5,935 bases of DNA, taken from assembly GCA_902494625.1 (NCBI GenBank), contig CABUUB010000095.1, forward strand, positions 1 to 5,935, written 5' to 3'. Of the stretch, positions 1 to 3,907 are shown piece by piece. The position numbers were made by a program, and so were the translations under genes. Source of the stretch: an uncultured Collinsella sp. GTDB taxonomy: Bacteria; Actinomycetota; Coriobacteriia; Coriobacteriales; Coriobacteriaceae. The notes under the pieces were generated by a model that was not told where the DNA came from, did no database searches, and saw only the letters and a list, made by a program, of their open reading frames with translations. Each line of letters opens with the position of its first letter. The first letter of the stretch is position 1.

Positions 1-1
1 C

Positions 2-97
2 CGCGAGTTCTTGGGCGAGCCGCTCTCGCCGCTGGCCGAGGAGCTGCTGCATACCGACCATCACGCATGGACGATGCCTAACGAGGGGACGTGCTAG
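2..97 (+). CDS. C-terminal end of a probable [FeFe] hydrogenase (partial)
   Basis: An open frame enters from the left edge and stops at TAG 95-97, giving the last 31 residues of a protein that begins outside the window. The visible tail contains EFLGEPLSPLAEELLHTDHH. This resembles the C-terminal small-subunit domain of [FeFe] hydrogenases, which commonly ends with a short 'y-x-x-FLG-x-P...ELLHT' stretch. Such enzymes reversibly reduce protons to H2, usually with ferredoxin or NAD(P)H, and fit a fermentative gut anaerobe. The catalytic H-cluster cysteines would lie upstream and cannot be seen, so the assignment rests on this short match from memory. The next gene begins 2 bases after the stop with its ribosome binding site inside this gene, which implies co-transcription. 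It could instead be another protein with a similar tail. Confidence 0.55.
   Translation, partial: REFLGEPLSPLAEELLHTDHHAWTMPNEGTC
83..88 (+). promoter_or_regulatory. Ribosome binding site deciding the start of the solute-binding protein
   Basis: GAGGGG lies 11 bases before ATG 100 but only 2 bases before the possible GTG at 91. The spacing therefore favours ATG 100. It sits inside the last codons of the upstream gene, as expected for a coupled operon. Confidence 0.6.
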
Positions 98-99
98 CG

Positions 100-1155
100 A
101 TGCGCGCGTTTGATTTTGAGATGTCGCGCCGGGGGTTTGCCTCGGCGCTCGCCGCGGGCGCCCTGTCGCTTGCGCTCGCGGGCTGTGGCGGCGGGGCTGC
201 TGGTGCCGGGTCCGCCGCGGGCTCGGCTGCCACAGACGGCGCCGGTGCTACTGCAGAGCCGGTCGAGGTGCACGTCGCCTCGCTCAAGGGGCCGACCTCG
301 ATTGGCCTGGTGCAGTTTATGGACCGGGCAGCCGATGGCGAGACGGACAATGAGTTCGACTTTGCGATCAATACTGCCGCCGATGAGATTGTGCCCAAGG
401 TCATTCAGGGCGATATCGACATTGCCCTGGTGCCCGCCAACGTGGCGAGTGTGCTCTACAACAAGACCGAGGGCGCGGTGCAGGTCATCGACATCAACAC
501 GCTGGGTGTGCTGAATGTGGTGACGGGCGACGCGAATGTGGCCTCGTTTGGCGATCTGGCGGGTCGCACCGTCTACATGACGGGCAAGGGCACCACGCCA
601 GAGTACGTCATGAACTTCCTGCTGGAGCGCGCGGGCCTGACCGGTCAGGTGACGCTCGAGTTTAAGAGCGAGCCCACCGAGGTGCTGTCGGCCCTGCTTG
701 CCGACCCGTCCGCCGTGGGCGTGCTGCCCGAGCCGTTCAAGACCGCTGCCATCGCCAAGAGCGAAGGCAAGCTGTCAGCGCCGGTAAGTCTGACCGATGT
801 GTGGGATGAGCTGGCGGGTGACACGGGTTCGCGCCTGCTGACGGGCGTGACCGTGGTGCGCCGCGCGTTTGCCGAGGAACATCCCGAGGCCGTGGCGGAG
901 TTCTTGAGCTGCCATGCGGCGAGCGTTAAGGCTGTCAATGCGGCGCCGGCAGACTGGGCGCAGGCCGTGGTCGATGCCGGCATCGTGGACAACGCCAAGA
1001 TCGCCGAAAAGGCGATTCCCGGGTGCATGCTCGTGTGCCAGACGGGCAAGGATATGAAGGCGGCACTTAGTGGGTATCTGCAGGTGCTGTCCGACGCGGA
1101 CGCGAGCGCCGTGGGTGGTAAACTTCCGGCTGACGATTTCTACTACATGGAGTAG
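100..1155 (+). CDS. ABC importer solute-binding lipoprotein, NitT/TauT (SsuA/ThiY-like) class
   Basis: A 351-residue extracytoplasmic binding protein that would capture a small solute and deliver it to the permease encoded just downstream. The N-terminus has S9-R10-R11-G12-F13, a twin-arginine-like motif, then an Ala/Leu-rich hydrophobic segment and the lipobox LAGC with Cys29 as the lipidated residue. A Gly/Ala/Ser linker follows to about residue 50. The mature part starts with strands around VEVHVASLKGPTSIGLV, where GPTS is a likely ligand-contact loop. It continues with the segment IQGDIDIALVPANVASVLYN, which is typical of the SsuA/ThiY/NMT1-like fold: the bound ligand is sensed between two lobes. 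Start: ATG 100 is chosen over GTG 91 on ribosome-site spacing and because it avoids overlap; ATG 121 would also keep the twin-arginine motif. The substrate cannot be read from sequence: sulfonate, nitrate and thiamine-precursor binders share this fold. Family assignment is secure and substrate is unknown. Confidence 0.88.
   Translation: MRAFDFEMSRRGFASALAAGALSLALAGCGGGAAGAGSAAGSAATDGAGATAEPVEVHVASLKGPTSIGLVQFMDRAADGETDNEFDFAINTAADEIVPKVIQGDIDIALVPANVASVLYNKTEGAVQVIDINTLGVLNVVTGDANVASFGDLAGRTVYMTGKGTTPEYVMNFLLERAGLTGQVTLEFKSEPTEVLSALLADPSAVGVLPEPFKTAAIAKSEGKLSAPVSLTDVWDELAGDTGSRLLTGVTVVRRAFAEEHPEAVAEFLSCHAASVKAVNAAPADWAQAVVDAGIVDNAKIAEKAIPGCMLVCQTGKDMKAALSGYLQVLSDADASAVGGKLPADDFYYME
1149..1152 (+). 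promoter_or_regulatory. Ribosome binding site for the GTG-started permease-ATPase gene
   Basis: GGAG sits 6 bases before GTG 1159, inside the last codons of the preceding gene. It supports the GTG start over the in-frame ATGs at 1180 and 1192, which lack such a site. Confidence 0.55.
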
Positions 1156-1158
1156 CCC

Positions 1159-2535
1159 GTGCGTGCGTTTGCTCGACAAATGACAGAGCGTATGAAGGCG
1201 GTGGCGGCAGCAAGTGCCGTTGCCGCCTTTTGGCTTGCCGTGTGGGTCTTTGCAGCGGCGTTGGTAGCGCAGCCGTTGATTTTGCCGGGGCCGGGTGCTG
1301 TTGCCTTGGCGCTGCTGCGCCTGGTGTGCGATGGCGGTACCTGGGCGATTTTGGTGGGCTCGGGCGCGCGGATACTGGGCGGGCTGGCGCTTGCCGCGGT
1401 GTGTGGTGGCGTGCTTGCCGGGATTTCGTCACGGTTGCGGGCGTTTGCGCGCCTGGTGGCTCCGGCACTTTCGTTTGTTAAGGCGACGCCGGTTGCCTGC
1501 GTGGTGGTCCTGCTGCTTATTTGGTTGGGATCGGCGCGCGTGAGCATCGCCGCGGTCTTTTTGATGGCGCTGCCGGGCGTGTATTTTTCGCTGGCCGAGG
1601 GCTTGGCACAGGTGAATAAACCGCTGGAGCAGATGTTCCGTCTGCATGGCGTGCGCGGCTGGCGCCTGTTTTGCGCCCATACCTGGCGCGAAGTCCTGCC
1701 GTTTGTGCTTTCGTGCGCCCGCGCCGTGATCGGCATGAGCTGGAAGGCCGGCGTGGCAGCCGAGCTTATCGGCATGGCGGTGGGCACCGTGGGTGAGCGC
1801 ATCTATCAGGCGAAACTGCTCATCGAGACAGCGGACCTGCTGGCATGGACCGTGCTGGTCGTTGCCGCCTCGTGGGCGTGTGAGCGCGTGCTGGTGTGGT
1901 TGCTGCGGGCTTCGGGTTCCGTGGCATGGCGCGCGGCCGTGCGGGCGTATGGGGATGGACTGCGCGGGCGTGCGGGGGCTGCGAGCGATGGCGCTGCAGC
2001 GGAGCTTGCGCTTGCCGTGGGCGATCGCGCGCCCTGGGCGCCGGCGCTCGACGGACTGGTACTTCATGTGTCTGCCGGTGGGCGCGCCTGCGTGATGGGC
2101 GCCTCGGGCGTGGGCAAGTCGACGTTGCTTGTGCTGGCGGCGGGGGAGCGCACACCGTGCTCGATGGTGTTTCAGGATACGCGCCTGGTTGAGGACGCCT
2201 CTGCTTTGGATAACGTGCTGGTGTGCGCCGACGCGCGCGTGGATGCCTCGAGTGCCGCAGCCCTGTTGCGCCTGCTGGTACCGGGGATCGATGTGCATGC
2301 CCGCGTGGCCGAGCTCTCGGGCGGGCAGCGCCGTCGCGTTGAGATTGCCCGAGCCCTGCTGTGCCCGGGCGGCGCGGTGATTCTGGATGAGCCCTTTACC
2401 GGCTTAGATACCGCTGCGCGCGACGCATGCGCCGAGGTCGTGCTCGACTTGCTCGACGGCCGCATGCTGTTGCTTGCCACGCACGATGCCGCTGACGCTC
2501 GGGCCCTCAATATCTCGGACATCGTCACGCTCTAA
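1159..2535 (+). CDS. Fused ABC importer permease and ATPase, NitT/TauT (SsuC-SsuB-like) type
   Basis: A 458-residue protein joining the two cytoplasmic-membrane components of an importer that are normally separate. Residues about 15-250 form a permease with some five or six hydrophobic segments and the cytoplasmic coupling (EAA-type) loop at about 157-181, with H163-G164-V165 in place of the usual Gly-Ala core. Residues about 275-458 form the ATPase: Walker A G314-ASGVG-K320-ST, Q-loop Gln339, signature L386-SGGQ390, Walker B ILDEP with D410 and E411, D-loop GLD to 417, and switch His442. All catalytic residues are present, so it should hydrolyse ATP. The Walker A lysine and Q-loop glutamine are only 19 residues apart, against roughly 35-40 in typical importers. 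I see no clear aromatic A-loop tyrosine, though Trp293 could serve. As a homodimer it would supply two permease and two ATPase domains. The start is 3 bases after the binding-protein stop, so the two genes are one operon. Substrate is unknown. Confidence 0.9.
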   Translation: MRAFARQMTERMKAVAAASAVAAFWLAVWVFAAALVAQPLILPGPGAVALALLRLVCDGGTWAILVGSGARILGGLALAAVCGGVLAGISSRLRAFARLVAPALSFVKATPVACVVVLLLIWLGSARVSIAAVFLMALPGVYFSLAEGLAQVNKPLEQMFRLHGVRGWRLFCAHTWREVLPFVLSCARAVIGMSWKAGVAAELIGMAVGTVGERIYQAKLLIETADLLAWTVLVVAASWACERVLVWLLRASGSVAWRAAVRAYGDGLRGRAGAASDGAAAELALAVGDRAPWAPALDGLVLHVSAGGRACVMGASGVGKSTLLVLAAGERTPCSMVFQDTRLVEDASALDNVLVCADARVDASSAAALLRLLVPGIDVHARVAELSGGQRRRVEIARALLCPGGAVILDEPFTGLDTAARDACAEVVLDLLDGRMLLLATHDAADARALNISDIVTL

Positions 2536-2574
2536 ATACTTACTCAGCAACAAAATGATCCGTTTTTTCTCCGT

Positions 2575-2584
2575 CCCCATGGGG
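2575..2584. repeat. Perfect 10-bp palindrome CCCCATGGGG beside a T-tract
   Basis: CCCCATGGGG follows a pyrimidine run (TTTTTTCT, 2563-2570). The order, T-run first and palindrome second, is wrong for a plus-strand intrinsic terminator, and no GC-rich stem precedes the T-run. It lies about 10 bases upstream of the extended -10 element, so it could be a protein-binding site or part of a dispersed repeat. The function is not known. Confidence 0.35.
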
Positions 2585-2590
2585 CTGGTG

Positions 2591-2599
2591 TGGTATTCT
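2591..2599 (+). promoter_or_regulatory. Possible extended -10 promoter for the antitoxin gene
   Basis: TGG-TATTCT is a TGN extended -10 with four of six matches to TATAAT. No good -35 hexamer is seen 17 bases upstream (CCGTCC). It would start transcription near 2606, about 145 bases before the antitoxin start codon. It lies in the one AT-richer stretch between the importer operon and the antitoxin. Confidence 0.35.
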
Positions 2600-2607
2600 A
2601 TCTGCGG

Positions 2608-2636
2608 GGTATTACATAAGATTACTAAGTAATACC
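2608..2636. promoter_or_regulatory. Inverted-repeat operator candidate GGTATTAC-N13-GTAATACC
   Basis: Perfect 8-bp arms at 2608-2615 and 2629-2636 have a 21-base centre-to-centre distance, two turns of the helix, as expected for a dimer or tetramer binding one DNA face. A further GGTATT half-site lies at 2592-2597, overlapping the candidate -10. Its place at the likely transcription start suggests repression. RelB-family antitoxins are ribbon-helix-helix proteins that repress their own promoters, so the antitoxin encoded downstream is the obvious candidate ligand. That link is inference. Confidence 0.5.
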
Positions 2637-2657
2637 AACGCCGTAGAAACAAACTCC

Positions 2658-2716
2658 AGATGCGGGCCAATCGGGTTGCCTTCACAGCCCGTCGCCCAGC
2701 CGCGTGGCCCGCATCT
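2658..2716 (+). ncRNA. Structured 5' leader or small RNA: 12-bp stem enclosing an inner hairpin
   Basis: AGATGCGGGCCA (2658-2669) is the exact reverse complement of TGGCCCGCATCT (2705-2716). The 35-base interior holds a second hairpin, CGGGTTG (2672-2678) with CAGCCCG (2685-2691), seven pairs including one G-U, and a six-base loop. An unpaired stretch TCGCCCAGCCGCG (2692-2704) closes the large loop. CGGGC at 2663-2667 could also pair with GCCCG at 2687-2691, so two exclusive folds are possible. The ribosome binding site at 2741 lies 24 bases beyond the stem and is not part of it. I do not recognise this as a known riboswitch class. It could be a regulatory leader, an independent small RNA or a dispersed hairpin repeat. 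Confidence 0.45.
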
Positions 2717-2740
2717 ATCCGCACTACCGTCGTTTCAAAA

Positions 2741-2746
2741 AGGAAG
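2741..2746 (+). promoter_or_regulatory. Ribosome binding site of the antitoxin gene
   Basis: AGGAAG, preceded by an A-run, has its AGGA core 6 bases before ATG 2751. It fixes the start there and excludes the upstream in-frame ATG at 2676, which lies inside the leader hairpin. Confidence 0.7.
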
Positions 2747-2750
2747 CGCC

Positions 2751-2972
2751 ATGGCAGAACATATGACCCCGGTTGTCGCGAAGGTCTTGCCCGAGGAAAA
2801 GGCAGCCTTCGCGGCGGCAACCCAGCTCGTGGGCACCACGCCGTCCAACGCCATCCGCATGTTCATCGCCGCCTTCAATCGCTGCGGCACCTTCCCGTTC
2901 GACATCTCGCCGAGCGGGGCTTTTGGTAAAGAGTGTCCCCAACAGCTAGTCGTTGAAGAACGTCCCCAATGA
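2751..2972 (+). CDS. RelB/DinJ-family antitoxin, orphan, with a repeat-derived tail
   Basis: A 73-residue protein whose first 53 residues match the RelB/DinJ ribbon-helix-helix pattern. A short strand (TPVVAKVLP) and a first helix (about 15-27) are followed by the diagnostic GTTPSNAIRMFI turn-helix and then the GTFPFDIS end of the DNA-binding core. Family members dimerise, bind their own operator and neutralise a RelE/YafQ-type mRNA-cutting toxin through a C-terminal extension. Here no toxin gene follows: the next start codon is 24 bases beyond the stop. Residues 62-73 (CPQQLVVEERPQ) and the TGA stop are encoded by two copies of a direct repeat, so the native toxin-binding tail seems to be lost or replaced. 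DinJ-type antitoxins are usually about 80-95 residues. It may survive as a stand-alone DNA-binding protein or be a remnant. Family call is good; activity is uncertain. Confidence 0.75.
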   Translation: MAEHMTPVVAKVLPEEKAAFAAATQLVGTTPSNAIRMFIAAFNRCGTFPFDISPSGAFGKECPQQLVVEERPQ

Positions 2973-2981
2973 CTAGTTGTC
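2935..2981. repeat. Two tandem copies of a 20-bp GTCCCCAA...CTAGT repeat, 27-bp period
   Basis: Copy 1 (2935-2954, GTCCCCAACAGCTAGTCGTT) and copy 2 (2962-2981, GTCCCCAATGACTAGTTGTC) share 15 of 20 positions, separated by GAAGAAC. Both contain CTAGT near a local palindrome (ACTAGT at 2972-2977). The 27-bp period keeps the copies in the same reading frame, so they add residues to the antitoxin. The T-G-A variant in copy 2 creates its stop codon. A related CGTCCCCA occurs at 2572-2579. This may be part of a dispersed intergenic element of the host genome, which needs a genome search to confirm. Confidence 0.6.
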
Positions 2982-2982
2982 G

Positions 2983-2990
2983 GGAGGAGG
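2983..2990 (+). promoter_or_regulatory. Strong ribosome binding site deciding the CPBP protein start
   Basis: GGAGGAGG ends 5 bases before ATG 2996, close to a consensus site at ideal spacing. The alternative in-frame ATG at 2969 lies within the repeat, overlaps the antitoxin stop and has no such site, so 2996 is the better start. Confidence 0.75.
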
Positions 2991-2995
2991 CCGGC

Positions 2996-3907
2996 ATGCT
3001 CAATGCGCTGGTTTGGGCGCTTGCCTGTTTTGGCGTTGTCGCTGCCGATATAGCCCTGAGCGTGGTTCTGTTTTCTGTTCTCGATGCCGTGTCGGCGCTG
3101 ACGGGCTATCCGATCGACAATCTCGATATCCAATGGTTCCAGGCTGCCGCTCAGACGGCGTCGTTTTTGATGGCGCTGCTGTGGTGGCGTTATCTGTGGC
3201 CGCGCTCGTTTATGGCGCGCCGGCAAGGCGAGCACCCGCTCGGTGGGGGAGCAGGCGCGGCATGGAAGCGCATCGTCTGTGTTGTCGTGATCGGCCTGTC
3301 CATGCAGGTGGTCATTAGCTACCTATGCGACGGCGTGCTGTCGCTGCTGCCCGAAGTCGCGGCAGACTATAGCGAGCTCGTCGAGGAAACAGGCATGGGC
3401 GACACGAGCTATCTGGCCGTTCTGACCACGGTGATTGGCGCGCCATTTTGCGAAGAGCTCCTGGTGCGCGGCATCATCTTTGAGTTCTCACTGCGTGCGT
3501 TTAATCCACAGTGCTATCCGCTCTGGAAACGTCGGCGCCGCGTGAACGCGCAAGACGGCACCATAGTGCCCTGGGCGGCCCCGAGTACCTGGGGCGTCGC
3601 CGCGGCAATCGTGCTGCAGGCGGCGGTCTTCGGCTTTATGCACATGAACTGGGTGCAGGGCTGCTATGCGGGCGCTGCCGGCCTCATTTTTGGCTGGGTG
3701 CTCGTGACGACCGGAAAGCTCCGCTACACGATCCTGTTACACTTTGCCTTTAATGCCGGCTCGTACCTCATGACGTTGCTCTGGTTTGTGAACGCGCCGT
3801 TCGACGTGGCAATTACGGTCGCTATCGCCGGTGCCATCCTCGTTGAGGCAATGCGCTCGCTGCGCCACGCGTGTGGGATGGACGCAGCGAGCGCACCACT
3901 GCCCTAG
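2996..3907 (+). CDS. CPBP-family intramembrane glutamic endopeptidase-like protein
   Basis: A 303-residue membrane protein of the CPBP (Rce1/Abi-like) family. Members cleave substrates within the membrane, such as leader peptides of bacteriocins or CAAX-type tails, and some give immunity to bacteriocins. The hydrophobic segments lie at about 1-28, 49-64, 84-106, 137-151, 196-214, 222-238 and 246-285. All three family motifs are present: EExxxR as E153-E154-LLV-R158, FxxxH as F212-GFM-H216, and HxxxN as H249-FAF-N253. The catalytic Glu and His pairs are thus intact and the protein is predicted to be active. Between the first two motifs is a basic loop (about 168-195, with KRRRR) that is longer than I would expect for small family members. 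The gene follows the antitoxin by 23 bases with no visible terminator between them, so read-through is likely. Its substrate is unknown. No bacteriocin gene is in view, so a role in peptide processing or immunity is only inference. Confidence 0.88.
   Translation: MLNALVWALACFGVVAADIALSVVLFSVLDAVSALTGYPIDNLDIQWFQAAAQTASFLMALLWWRYLWPRSFMARRQGEHPLGGGAGAAWKRIVCVVVIGLSMQVVISYLCDGVLSLLPEVAADYSELVEETGMGDTSYLAVLTTVIGAPFCEELLVRGIIFEFSLRAFNPQCYPLWKRRRRVNAQDGTIVPWAAPSTWGVAAAIVLQAAVFGFMHMNWVQGCYAGAAGLIFGWVLVTTGKLRYTILLHFAFNAGSYLMTLLWFVNAPFDVAITVAIAGAILVEAMRSLRHACGMDAASAPLP

Noticed and set aside
91..99. GTG at 91 as start of the solute-binding protein
   Set aside because: It is only 2 bases from the ribosome site and overlaps the upstream gene; ATG 100 fits better.
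1143..2298. Long minus-strand open frames opposite the importer gene
   Set aside because: They are Arg/Ala/Pro/His-rich translations typical of GC-rich shadow frames. The plus strand carries all ABC motifs.
2552..2570. Intrinsic terminator for the importer operon
   Set aside because: There is a T-run, but the only possible stem before it is AT-rich and about six pairs with a G-U, and the GC palindrome lies on the wrong side.
2676..2750. In-frame ATG at 2676 extending the antitoxin by 25 residues
   Set aside because: It lies inside the leader hairpin and has no ribosome site. The added residues do not look like an antitoxin, and ATG 2751 has a clear site.
2935..2981. CRISPR array
   Set aside because: Only two diverged copies with a 7-base gap, no cas genes and no spacer-sized intervals.
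2969..2995. ATG at 2969 extending the CPBP protein by 9 residues
   Set aside because: It falls within the direct repeat and lacks a ribosome site. The extension is hydrophilic ahead of the first membrane segment, and ATG 2996 has a near-consensus site.
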